Shown here one piece after another: positions 31,064-39,221 of a stretch of 64,000 nucleotides of DNA. This stretch comes from Nitrosopumilus ureiphilus. GTDB taxonomy: Archaea > Thermoproteota > Nitrososphaeria > Nitrososphaerales > Nitrosopumilaceae. Within the stretch, counting starts at the first letter, position 1, and every line of letters starts with the position of its first letter. The DNA lies in NCBI RefSeq assembly GCF_013407185.1, contig NZ_CP026995.1, forward strand, positions 1,757,913-1,821,912. The letters run 5' to 3'. Below the pieces are notes generated by a model, which was not told the DNA's origin, did no database searches, and saw only the letters and a list, made by a program, of their open reading frames with translations. The position numbers were made by a program, and so were the translations under genes.

Positions 31064-31143
31064 CTAATTCTTCTCCGTGTCAAGTGTCGGCACATATCTT
31101 GCATTTTGAATGATAGTAAGCCACTTACCACTGAAAGATTCAT
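31064..31143 (-). pseudogene. transposase C-terminal remnant
   Basis: The minus strand reads FSGKWLTIIQNARYVPTLDT, then EKN and a stop at 31064. This equals the last residues of the three transposases (NKWxTLIQNAS). Nothing upstream of it resembles the rest of the gene. Confidence 0.6.
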
Positions 31144-31262
31144 GACTAGCGGCAGATACGTCGATAGACCTTTTTGAGGTTAGCGTCTATTTAACCGCCA
31201 AAACTTGTTTAGAATATTTAAGCAACATAACTGTTAAATCTGGATTCTGTTATACGTATAAC

Positions 31263-31406
31263 ATGGCATTAAGAGAAATCAAACCATTAGATGAGAAAGA
31301 TTGGAACACCCTAATCAGTGATTTAGAACAGGGTCAAACAGAAGAACAAATGAAGATTTTACAAAATTCTCTTGAGCATGCAAGTAAATTAAAAATTTCT
31401 CAGTAA
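31263..31406 (+). CDS. 47-residue putative antitoxin of GNAT module
   Basis: ATG 31263 directly follows the perfect palindrome GTTATACGTATAAC (31249-31262). Product: MALREIKPLDEKDWNTLISD, then LEQGQTEEQMKILQNSLEHA and a short Lys-rich end. Helical and acidic. It precedes the acetyltransferase start by four bases. Size, order and operator position fit a toxin-antitoxin antitoxin, though it is not a recognisable DUF1778 RHH protein. Confidence 0.55.
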   Translation: MALREIKPLDEKDWNTLISDLEQGQTEEQMKILQNSLEHASKLKISQ

Positions 31407-31410
31407 TTAA

Positions 31411-31926
31411 TTGTCAGTAATAGATTTTGATAAGATAGTTGTTACTAAGCTTAGTGATAACACTATTGGGATAAATTCTTTTGACAATAAAAATCTCGAC
31501 ATGATTAAACATATCAAAGAAGATGCATTACGTGATCAAGAGAAAAAAGTAGGCACTACATGGGTTTGGGTTTATGACAATAAAATCGCAGTAGGATATA
31601 TCTCTCTTGCAATGTTTTCAATTGACAGAAAGGAAATAATCAAAGAAAAAAGATCAAAATATCCATACAGTACAATACCTTCTTTGCTAATTGGTCAAAT
31701 TGCAACTCATAAAGATTATGAATGTAATTCCATAGGTTCGTCAATGATTTCATGGGCTTTTGCACAAGCCAAACAATATTCTGAGAAGATAGGGTGTAGA
31801 ACTGTTGCATTGCATCCGTTACAAGAAGTTATACCGTGGTATCAAGAGAAATTTAAATTTAAATTAATTAAAAGAGAAGACAAACAAGACATTATGTATT
31901 TTGATCTTTTACAAAAACAATCCTAG
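31411..31926 (+). CDS. GNAT N-acetyltransferase, TacT-like putative toxin
   Basis: 171 residues from a TTG start. GNAT features: strand VWVYDNKIAVGYISLAMFSI, a loop YPYSTIPSLLIGQIATHKDY (the 'P-x3-L-G-R/Q-L-A' stretch of TacT/AtaT toxins), the acetyl-CoA loop Y-E-C-N-S-I-G-S-S, and WYQEKFKFKLI at the end. Toxins of this group acetylate aminoacyl-tRNA. The acetyl-CoA loop (ECNSIGSS against the usual Q/R-x-x-G-x-G/A) is degenerate, so activity needs testing. Sits in the mobile island. Confidence 0.7.
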   Translation: MSVIDFDKIVVTKLSDNTIGINSFDNKNLDMIKHIKEDALRDQEKKVGTTWVWVYDNKIAVGYISLAMFSIDRKEIIKEKRSKYPYSTIPSLLIGQIATHKDYECNSIGSSMISWAFAQAKQYSEKIGCRTVALHPLQEVIPWYQEKFKFKLIKREDKQDIMYFDLLQKQS

Positions 31927-31928
31927 TT

Positions 31929-32050
31929 TTATTTACTTGCATTTTGAATCAGTGTCAACCATTTGTTATCTCCTTTAATCTCCATACCGCATTTCTCACT
32001 AGGTGTTTGTCCATCTAATGCACTATGAGGTCTGATGTAATTGTGCTGAG
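31929..32050 (-). pseudogene. transposase C-terminal remnant 2
   Basis: Minus strand reads QHNYIRPHSALDGQTPSEKC, then GMEIKGDNKWLTLIQNASK and stop at 31929: the last 40 residues of the SWIM-DDE transposase. The match ends abruptly near 32050. Confidence 0.8.
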
Positions 32051-32098
32051 ACTCACAGCTCCCGTTAAAATAAATACCAGACATTCACAAGTTAATAC

Positions 32099-32341
32099 AT
32101 GAACAAAATTACAATTCTTGGAATCTCAATAGCTGTAATCATTGCACTTGCATATGTAGGATATTCATCATCAGAAAAAGATGCTGCAGAGAAACAAAAA
32201 CTGTCAGACCTGATAGATTCACAAAACCTGTTATTTGACATTATTAATCTTGACACCCTGGATTACAATGATGATGGAAATTCAATCACAATGTTCAATG
32301 CAAAATATGCACTAAACCCTGAAAAAAACGACATCTACTAA
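32099..32341 (+). CDS. small membrane-anchored protein
   Basis: 80 residues: N-terminal membrane helix (ITILGISIAVIIALAYVGYS) and a short polar extracytoplasmic part with DYNDDGNSITMF. It lies 17 bases before the secreted gene at 32359 and probably shares its transcript. No known family. Confidence 0.55.
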   Translation: MNKITILGISIAVIIALAYVGYSSSEKDAAEKQKLSDLIDSQNLLFDIINLDTLDYNDDGNSITMFNAKYALNPEKNDIY

Positions 32342-32358
32342 GAGATAATCCTCAAAAC

Positions 32359-32922
32359 ATGGTTGTAATATTTCCAATATTTACCTCATCAGCTTATGCA
32401 GACAACGGATTCTATTCATACTATAAGGGGGAATGTAGTTTTGAATGTCTAACAGTACCGATAAGGGATGACGTAAGATCAGAAGCTTCAGGTGCAGGAG
32501 CACAAGTCTTGAAACTGCTAGGCTATGACATTATTGCAGACACACATGTAGCAAAGAATCCAGACATTCTGAAAACATACGACAAGGTAATCTTACTGCA
32601 CAATGAATATGTCACACAGGAAGAGTTTGATGTAATCACATCACACCCAAAAGTAATCTATCTCTATCCAAATGCACTGTATGGGAAGGTAACATATGAT
32701 GAGAACTCAGATACTATCACTCTGGTTCGTGGTCATGGATACCCTGAAACAACAATCGCAAACGGCTTTGACTGGGAATTTGATAATACACCAATGGAGT
32801 ACGATTCAACGTGTGAAAACATACAATTCTACCCAATTAATAACGGAATAATGCTGAATTGTTATCCTGAGCAGTTAATGACCTATGACGGCTCTTTGTT
32901 GAAGACAATCAAAGAATTCTGA
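32359..32922 (+). CDS. secreted thaumarchaeal-type hypothetical protein
   Basis: 187 residues; very short signal sequence (VVIFPIFTSSAYA|DN). The mature part has CSFEC, a Rossmann-like stretch (AGAQVLKLLGYDII...VILLHNEYVTQEEFDVI...VIYLYPNALYG) and a C-terminal Cys pair. It could be a decayed or catalytically inert hydrolase-like domain. Function unknown. Among transposon remnants, so possibly mobile cargo. Confidence 0.6.
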   Translation: MVVIFPIFTSSAYADNGFYSYYKGECSFECLTVPIRDDVRSEASGAGAQVLKLLGYDIIADTHVAKNPDILKTYDKVILLHNEYVTQEEFDVITSHPKVIYLYPNALYGKVTYDENSDTITLVRGHGYPETTIANGFDWEFDNTPMEYDSTCENIQFYPINNGIMLNCYPEQLMTYDGSLLKTIKEF

Positions 32923-33028
32923 CACATAAAGATGGTTCTGTCAACTTGACGGTAAAAAATTCCACCGGTTAACCTTAGGTTGATCTGCTGAATAGTTCTC
33001 CAATACAGGACATGCCTAATAGGCAAAT

Positions 33029-33121
33029 ATGGTTAAAGCATATATAAAAACACACGAAAACATAACAGAAGAACAACTCAAGAAACTAACCAATTTTACT
33101 CTCAAACGGGTGTGTGCCTAA
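33029..33121 (+). CDS. 30-residue microprotein, homologue of 22036
   Basis: MVKAYIKTHENITEEQLKKL, then TNFTLKRVCA. The first 20 residues parallel the unit 1 microprotein; the end diverges and is shorter, so it may be truncated. The palindrome TGCCTAATAGGCA lies just upstream (33013-33025). Confidence 0.45.
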   Translation: MVKAYIKTHENITEEQLKKLTNFTLKRVCA

Positions 33122-33190
33122 AAACAGGTTTTGATCTTCATGGCTATGATTTTTAGGAATGAAATTTAGTGCGATACTGGAAAAATCATA

Positions 33191-33244
33191 TCAACCGATT
33201 CTTTACGCCTGAAATACCAACTGTAGGCTTGACAGAATCTGTTT
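33191..33244. repeat. 54-base direct repeat, copy 2
   Basis: Matches 30979-31032 at 49 of 54 positions. Complement codes LKQILSSLQLVFQA and stop, a protein-B end. The palindrome's second arm is lost here (TGTTTTAAAAAATG). This marks the right edge of the island, about 40 bases from S30e. Confidence 0.7.
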
Positions 33245-33286
33245 TAAAAAATGATCGCAAAATGATAAAATTTTAACAAGAGTCGA

Positions 33287-33469
33287 TTAACGTCTCTTTC
33301 TTCTTTGTCCTGGTTTGTTCTGACCAGGAAATCTACCTAGGACAAATCTCTTTTTGAAGTTACTTTTGTTTCTAAGACTAGAACTAGTACCCACAATCTT
33401 TCGTCCTTCAACTTTTGGTGTCTGTCCTCTTACTTTACCTGCTTTGGTAAGTGAACCGTGTGTTGCCAT
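33287..33469 (-). CDS. rps30e: 30S ribosomal protein S30e
   Basis: 60 residues: MATHGSLTKAGKVRGQTPKV, a basic middle and C-terminal RFPGQNKPGQRRKRR. Size and GSLTRAGKVRxQTPKV core are diagnostic for eS30, the only Fubi-like-free archaeal form. Confidence 0.93.
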   Translation of the reverse strand: MATHGSLTKAGKVRGQTPKVEGRKIVGTSSSLRNKSNFKKRFVLGRFPGQNKPGQRRKRR

Positions 33470-33509
33470 GTTTTAAAATAGGAATTAGTGAATTTATGTA
33501 TTTGTATGA

Positions 33510-35243
33510 CTACCAGTACTTTGCTTTAACAGTCTCAATTACTTTTTCGTGTTCCTTACTCTTTCTACGAGCATACCTTTCCATGGCACCAAGAGGAACA
33601 CCGCCAAGAGATCTTGCTATAGCATTAAAGAAGTATCTTTGAGGACCTTTTGAACCAGTCTTGGTCATGAATTTTTGAATACCATATTTGAAATTGTGCT
33701 GCCAAGTCTTGTAAAGAACACCTAGTTGAGCAGGAGTCATTTCATTTCCAATGTTAAAGAAATCAGATTTTTCCAACAATCCAATAGGAACAAAGGTTAG
33801 TGCAGTAGCTGTAAACATAGAGTCAGGCTGCTCATTTTCTAATTCACTGAGCAAACGTATAGTCTCCCAAGAGTCTTCAGGAGTTTCATCATTGTCAAGA
33901 CCCATGATTAATGTGAATGCTGGAATCCAATAGTCTTGGTTCAATGTCTTGACACCTTCTTTTACAACCCAGTGCCATTCATCAGGAGAATATGGTGCAA
34001 GTTTTCTATCAGCGTATTTGCCAATCAATCTAAGACTGCCAGTTTCAAATCCAGCTTGGATACCAATCATGTTATCAGGACTTGATTTAATAATTTTAGA
34101 AAGATTTGGAATTAGTTTTTCATCAGCAATTGCTCCTGCCAAAGTACCGTGTGTTGGGTTTGTATGTTCAACACCAGTTGACATGATTGCTGTGAATAAT
34201 TCTTCTAGTGCTTCTCTGTTTGGTTCCATTCCTTTTGCAGTTCTAGGATCCATTCCATAAACGAAAATATCATCACTGTGAATCCATGCAGATTTAGAAC
34301 CACCTTTCTTTATGTTAACTTCAATTTCTCTTTTGACTTTTTCAGGAGAATAGTATCTCAATGATCTTAATGTAACATCACAGAATTTACAACCTCTACC
34401 ACAACCACGCATTACCTCAACCATTCCATGCATACTTGGTTCTACAATGTCAGGAATTTCTTCAAGTTCAGGCCTATCCCAGAAATTAACAAATCGTCCA
34501 TGGATTTTTTTGCCATTTCTTTCAAATTCTTTAATGTTAACCTTAAAGTCACTTCTCTTTCTGAAAGGATCCATATTTTCAAAGTCACCGTTAATCAAAT
34601 AGTTGAAGAATCTTCCAGCATGTCCATCAATTTCAGGTGCGATTCCACCTAATTCTCCTTCTAGAATTGCATAGATTCCAAATTCTTCAATTTTTCCCGG
34701 ATCATAATTGTATTGCCAAGTTCCTGATGCCCCAGAAATTACTTTGGCTTTACTTCCAGTTTTTAATTTAGCAGCTTTGATTCTATGATGTAATTCAGTA
34801 TTGTAAAATTCATCATAGGATGTTTGTTTTCTACCATAAGTAAATGTCATAGTTACAGGACCCATTCCAAGAGGATCCATTTCATATGTTCCAACGACTT
34901 CAGTTTGAGGGCCAATGAATTGCTCAATGTGATCAGGATGGGCAACGACTACATCTTGTCTACTAAATCCATCTCGGAGTAAACCGGCTTCCAATTTTCT
35001 CAAGCCATATGGCGCATAGTTTGCCACACCGTTTGTGTGTGGAATATAATTACAGATAAAATCAAATAGAATTTTTGGAGTTACTTGTTTTCCAAGTATT
35101 TTGTACCAAAAACTGCTTTTATCTCGATTAGGATCAATGGCTGGCGCACATCCAAAAAATGTTGCCAGTGAAAGACCTCTATATGGAGACATCAAAGTTC
35201 GATCTGCAGTTAAAACAATTTTTGGAGTTCCCATATCCGTCAT
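33510..35243 (-). CDS. radical SAM protein with B12-binding-like N-terminus
   Basis: 577 residues. C281, C285 and C288 (CGRGCKFC) bind the 4Fe-4S cluster, with the GxGGxK-like SAM and HGTLAGAIADE regions after it. The N-terminal 130 residues (APYGLRKLEAGLLRDGFSRQ, VVVAHPDH) look like the degenerate cobalamin-binding domain of B12-radical SAM enzymes, but no DxHxxG motif is seen. Conserved in archaea next to translation genes; the reaction is unknown. Methylthiolation and lipid chemistry are both possible. Confidence 0.75.
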   Translation of the reverse strand: MTDMGTPKIVLTADRTLMSPYRGLSLATFFGCAPAIDPNRDKSSFWYKILGKQVTPKILFDFICNYIPHTNGVANYAPYGLRKLEAGLLRDGFSRQDVVVAHPDHIEQFIGPQTEVVGTYEMDPLGMGPVTMTFTYGRKQTSYDEFYNTELHHRIKAAKLKTGSKAKVISGASGTWQYNYDPGKIEEFGIYAILEGELGGIAPEIDGHAGRFFNYLINGDFENMDPFRKRSDFKVNIKEFERNGKKIHGRFVNFWDRPELEEIPDIVEPSMHGMVEVMRGCGRGCKFCDVTLRSLRYYSPEKVKREIEVNIKKGGSKSAWIHSDDIFVYGMDPRTAKGMEPNREALEELFTAIMSTGVEHTNPTHGTLAGAIADEKLIPNLSKIIKSSPDNMIGIQAGFETGSLRLIGKYADRKLAPYSPDEWHWVVKEGVKTLNQDYWIPAFTLIMGLDNDETPEDSWETIRLLSELENEQPDSMFTATALTFVPIGLLEKSDFFNIGNEMTPAQLGVLYKTWQHNFKYGIQKFMTKTGSKGPQRYFFNAIARSLGGVPLGAMERYARRKSKEHEKVIETVKAKYW

Positions 35244-35285
35244 GGAAATAATTTTGTGATTTATTTTAAACCTTGCTAGTAAAAT

Positions 35286-36098
35286 TCAGTATTTTTCTAA
35301 AATTCCAGCCTTATTCCTGTAAAAATGACCAAATTCCTTGTTTGAAGAAAGATGGTCTCCATCAAAAACAGTTCCATCCCTGCATACTAGATCTTCCCCA
35401 ACACAGCAGCTTCCACAAATTCCAACACCACATTTCATCATTCTCTCAAGACTTGCTTGAACAAACATATTCCTGGAATGAGCTGATCGCACAGTTTTGT
35501 ACATCATTATTTCAGGTCCACATGCATACACCCCATCAAAATTAGATTCATTAACAAGTTTTTCAACTAGATCAGTGACAAATCCTTTTTCACCGTAACT
35601 TCCATCATCAGTTGAAACTATTACTTTGTGAGGATTATTTTTCAACATATTATTTGCCAAGTCTTCAAAGAATACTTCGTCTTTTGATTTTGCACCTATT
35701 AGAACGGTAACATCATCTGTTGATTTTACAAAAGAAAGTAATCGCATCATTGGAACAAGACCCGTTCCACCACCAACTAACAAAAGTTTTCCTTCTTTGA
35801 GATCAAATGAGTTTCCATATGGGCCACGAATTCCAATTTGTTGTCCTTCTTTAACATTAAACAAACCAGTTGAAGCCGGACCATGTTTTCTTACAGTAAA
35901 TGCAGCCTTTCCAGGTTCTTTAGAAATCATCACACTCATAGGTAATTCATTAACGCCCGGAATCCAAACCATCGCAAATTGCCCAGGAAGAACATTGGAC
36001 ATCCTATCATCTGAAAAAATCAGAGTTCTAACAGTAGGTGTTTCATCAATTACTTTTTCAATTGTAACAATTGTTGTATGATTATGATTTCTTTGCAA
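35286..36098 (-). CDS. pyrK: dihydroorotate dehydrogenase electron-transfer subunit
   Basis: 270 residues: FAD domain with LPGQFAMVWIPG, NAD domain GKLLLVGGGTGLVPMMRLL, and the 2Fe-2S cysteines in MKCGVGICGSCCVGEDLVC. PyrK passes electrons from PyrD to NAD in class 1B DHOD. It overlaps pyrD by 17 bases, which confirms the pair. Pyrimidine synthesis. Confidence 0.92.
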   Translation of the reverse strand: MQRNHNHTTIVTIEKVIDETPTVRTLIFSDDRMSNVLPGQFAMVWIPGVNELPMSVMISKEPGKAAFTVRKHGPASTGLFNVKEGQQIGIRGPYGNSFDLKEGKLLLVGGGTGLVPMMRLLSFVKSTDDVTVLIGAKSKDEVFFEDLANNMLKNNPHKVIVSTDDGSYGEKGFVTDLVEKLVNESNFDGVYACGPEIMMYKTVRSAHSRNMFVQASLERMMKCGVGICGSCCVGEDLVCRDGTVFDGDHLSSNKEFGHFYRNKAGILEKY

Positions 36099-37035
36099 GA
36101 CCCACCATATCCTTTATTGAAGAGTAATTTTTTCTTTTCATGTATTGTAATATTCCGTTATTGATTTCACTAAAAACATCAATCCAATCATTACCCACTG
36201 CACTGCCAAGTTGAATTGCAGAAGCGCCTGCTAAGAAAAATTCTACTGCATCTTCCCATGTAGAAACACCACCACATCCAATTATTGGAATGTCATGTTT
36301 TGAAGAAATCTCATACACACATCTCAATGCAATTGGTTTGATTGGAGTTCCAGATAATCCTCCAAATTTATTACTAAGAATCGGTCGTTGTGTTTCAACA
36401 TCTATGGCCATTGCTCTAACTGTATTGATTGCAGTTATTGCATCAATTCCAGAATCTATTGCAGTATTTACAGTGTTAAGATAATGCGTGGTGCCCAGAC
36501 CTACTTTTGCAATTATAGGAATATCAGTAGTGTTTTTTGCAATAGTTACAATCTTCCTAACTAATTCTGGATCATCACCAACTTCTAAACCAACTTTGGC
36601 AACATGAGGGCAGGAGAGATTAAGCTCATATGCTATAACTTTACAATTTTCAAACTGTTGTATCATCATTTCAAAATCTTCAGGGATTGAACCTACTAGA
36701 CTAACTACTATTGGAACTTCTTGGTTAGGTTCAATCATTTTAGCAAAATTAGGAGCTCCAGGATTTGAGAGACCTACGGCATTTATCCAGCCACCACCTT
36801 TCACACTGAAGATAGTTGGATTTGGATAGCCTTCCCATGGTTCTGTACTTAGTGATTTAGTTACAACTGCACCTGCACCTGAGCGATATAATCGATTAAA
36901 AACATCCAAGGATATACCTAAAATTCCAGATGCCAGCATTACAGGCCTATCTAATTGAATTTGGCCTATGGAAGTTGCAAGACTGGGTTCCACTTTGAAT
37001 AATGAACTTAGTTTCGAATATAATAGTTGATTCAC
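36082..37035 (-). CDS. pyrD: dihydroorotate dehydrogenase, catalytic subunit (1B)
   Basis: 317 residues. FMN barrel with PVMLASGILG, VVTKSLSTEPWEGYPNPT, the catalytic-Cys loop ELNLSCPHVAK and GCGGVSTWEDAVEFFLAGAS. The active-site Cys (NLSCPH) marks the class 1 enzymes. First gene of the pyrDK operon; divergent from nop5. Confidence 0.93.
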   Translation of the reverse strand: MNQLLYSKLSSLFKVEPSLATSIGQIQLDRPVMLASGILGISLDVFNRLYRSGAGAVVTKSLSTEPWEGYPNPTIFSVKGGGWINAVGLSNPGAPNFAKMIEPNQEVPIVVSLVGSIPEDFEMMIQQFENCKVIAYELNLSCPHVAKVGLEVGDDPELVRKIVTIAKNTTDIPIIAKVGLGTTHYLNTVNTAIDSGIDAITAINTVRAMAIDVETQRPILSNKFGGLSGTPIKPIALRCVYEISSKHDIPIIGCGGVSTWEDAVEFFLAGASAIQLGSAVGNDWIDVFSEINNGILQYMKRKNYSSIKDMVGLAKKS

Positions 37036-37078
37036 GATTCTGGTACCTTTTTTAAAGGTGATTTAGAATCAACTAGTC

Positions 37079-38560
37079 ATGTATTCTGTGATATTAACAG
37101 AATTGGGAATCTCAATTTTCAATGAAGGAAAGCTTGAAAAAGCATTTCCATTCTCAAATCCAGTTAAAGAATATCTCTTAGTAAAAAATAAAGAATCAAA
37201 ACTAAATGAATTAATCAATTATCTAGCTTCAATTCAAAGAGGAGTTTCTGTAAGTGATGAATCATTACTTGTAATTTTAAAAAAATATTCTATTGATTGT
37301 TACTTGATGGAATCCTCAGAGTTAGATAACATTCAAGCAACAAAACCACAGATTATTGTCGATTCAGGATTTGCTTCTAATTTACAGGATACATTAGGAA
37401 AACTAAGAGAGTTTGCTTTAGGACTATCATCATCTAAAGTTACCGAAGTTTCTGAAAGTCCAGACCTACACATCATTCAAGCAATCAATTCATTAGACGA
37501 AATCGACAAGATTGCAAATGGTCTAAGTTCAAGACTTCGAGAATGGTACGGATTACATTTTCCCGAATTAGACAACATTATTGATAGTATTAACGGATAT
37601 GCACAAATCGTACTTGCTGGAAAACGAGAATCATTAACAAAACAAGTCTTTGAAGATGCAGGATTTCCAGAATCAAAAGTGGAGATGCTATCTTTAATTT
37701 CTTCAAAAAGTAGAGGTGGAGATATTTCTGATGTCAATTTAGCTATAGTTCAATCAATTGCAAAACAAATTTTAGATTTTCATGAATTACGTAAAAAACT
37801 TGAAGAGCATGTTGAAACCGCAATGCAAGAAATTGCACCAAATCTTTCAGCAATTCTTGGTAGTGCAGTAGGTGCAAGAATTTTAGGAAGAGCAGGAAGT
37901 CTCAAAAGATTAGCTTCACTTCCTGCTAGTACAATACAAGTCCTAGGAGCTGAAAAAGCATTGTTTAGATCATTGAAGACAGGGTCTCAACCACCAAAAC
38001 ACGGATTGCTATTTCAACATGCAATGGTTCATGCGGCCCCTAGATGGCAAAGAGGCAAAATTGCACGAGCAGTTGCTGCCAAGGCAGTGATTGCTGCAAG
38101 AGTAGATGTCTATGGTGAAGGACTAAACCAAACACTTCTTGAAAAACTCAACATCAGAGTTAATGAGATTGGCAAAAAGTATGAAAATCCAACTGAAAAA
38201 GACATCAGAAAACCTCAATCATTTAGACGCGAAGGTGGAAACTTTGGTGATAGAAGAAGAGAAGGTGGTGATAGAAGAAGAGAAGGTGGTGATAGAAGAA
38301 GAGAAGGTGGTGATAGAAGAAGAGAAGGTGGTGATAGAAGAAGAGAAGGTGGTGATAGAAGAAGAGAAGGTGGTGATAGAAGAAGAGAAGGTGGTGATAG
38401 AAGAAGAGAAGGTGGTGATAGAAGAAGAGAAGGTGGTGATAGAAGAAGAGAAGGTGGTGATAGAAGAAGAGAAGGTGGTGATAGAAGAAGAGAAGGTGGT
38501 AGTTCAAAGTATGAAAGACCAGATTCAAATAAAAAGAGAAAGAAGTTTGGAAGAAGATAA
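37079..38560 (+). CDS. nop5: C/D box RNP protein NOP5/NOP56 with RG-rich repeat tail
   Basis: 493 residues. NOP domain ILGSAVGARILGRAGSLKRL and GAEKALFRSLKTG...PKHGLLFQH binds the C/D guide RNA and L7Ae, with a coiled coil at about 120-235 for dimerisation. After residue 380 the C-terminus carries 12 perfect DRRREGG repeats and a basic end. The RGG-like tail probably adds RNA binding. Overlaps fibrillarin; the pair directs 2'-O-methylation of rRNA and tRNA. Confidence 0.95.
   Translation: MYSVILTELGISIFNEGKLEKAFPFSNPVKEYLLVKNKESKLNELINYLASIQRGVSVSDESLLVILKKYSIDCYLMESSELDNIQATKPQIIVDSGFASNLQDTLGKLREFALGLSSSKVTEVSESPDLHIIQAINSLDEIDKIANGLSSRLREWYGLHFPELDNIIDSINGYAQIVLAGKRESLTKQVFEDAGFPESKVEMLSLISSKSRGGDISDVNLAIVQSIAKQILDFHELRKKLEEHVETAMQEIAPNLSAILGSAVGARILGRAGSLKRLASLPASTIQVLGAEKALFRSLKTGSQPPKHGLLFQHAMVHAAPRWQRGKIARAVAAKAVIAARVDVYGEGLNQTLLEKLNIRVNEIGKKYENPTEKDIRKPQSFRREGGNFGDRRREGGDRRREGGDRRREGGDRRREGGDRRREGGDRRREGGDRRREGGDRRREGGDRRREGGDRRREGGDRRREGGDRRREGGSSKYERPDSNKKRKKFGRR
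38249..38500. repeat. 21-base minisatellite, 12 copies, in nop5
   Basis: GATAGAAGAAGAGAAGGTGG plus T, repeated 12 times without visible change. In-frame (DRRREGG). The other frames are also open through the repeat, which creates long spurious ORFs there. Such identity suggests recent slippage. Confidence 0.97.
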
Positions 38561-39221
38561 TCAATCATATTTTTGGATAAAATCAGAAGGCGAAAAAAAA
38601 TTAGCTACTGAAAATCTAGTTCCTGGAAATCAAGTGTATAAAGAAAAACTAATTATCAAAAAAGGAGTAGAATACAGATTATGGGATGCCTTTAGAAGTA
38701 AATTAGCAGCAGCCATAATGAATGATCTGGAATATTTTCCATTTGAAAATAAAAGTAAAGTACTGTATTTAGGAGCATCAACTGGAACTACTGTAAGTCA
38801 CATTTCAGACATTGTCGGCCCTAGTGGAATAATTTTTGGAGTTGAACATGCCAGCAGAGTAGCAAGAGATTTTCTTGATAGAGTTGCATCATACAGATCA
38901 AATATTATTCCAATATTGCAAGATGCAAGAAAACCAAAAGAATACTTTTCAGTATTTGGAAAAGTTGACATAGTGTATGTGGATATAGCACAACCAGATC
39001 AAACACAAATTGCGTTGGACAATTGTGAAATGTATCTAAAAAAAGGAGGTTATTTCTTTTTAGTAATTAAAACACGTAGTATTGATGTGACAAAATCACC
39101 AAGAAGAATTATTGAAGAAGAAACAGAGAAACTAAAAGCAAATTTCGATATTTTACAATCTATTGATTTGTACCCATACGACAAAGATCATGCAATGGTA
39201 ATTGCAAAATATAAAAACTAA
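38547..39221 (+). CDS. flpA: fibrillarin-like rRNA/tRNA 2'-O-methyltransferase
   Basis: 224 residues from TTG 38547, which overlaps the nop5 stop by 14 bases; ATG 38511 is in frame but adds 12 residues of nop5-tail translation. SAM motif VLYLGASTGTTVSHISDIVG, VEHASRVARD, DARKPKEY and VDIVYVDIAQPDQ are the fibrillarin series. Catalytic subunit of the C/D box RNP. Confidence 0.93.
   Translation: MEEDNQSYFWIKSEGEKKLATENLVPGNQVYKEKLIIKKGVEYRLWDAFRSKLAAAIMNDLEYFPFENKSKVLYLGASTGTTVSHISDIVGPSGIIFGVEHASRVARDFLDRVASYRSNIIPILQDARKPKEYFSVFGKVDIVYVDIAQPDQTQIALDNCEMYLKKGGYFFLVIKTRSIDVTKSPRRIIEEETEKLKANFDILQSIDLYPYDKDHAMVIAKYKN

Noticed and set aside
38139-38546. N-terminal extension of fibrillarin with repeated VIEEEKV
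   Set aside because: This is the nop5 minisatellite read in another frame. Fibrillarin's own conserved start is near 38547.
38215-38568. Minus-strand frames with repeated LLLSPPS or LLFFYHH
   Set aside because: Shadows of the same 21-base repeat; no start context or family.
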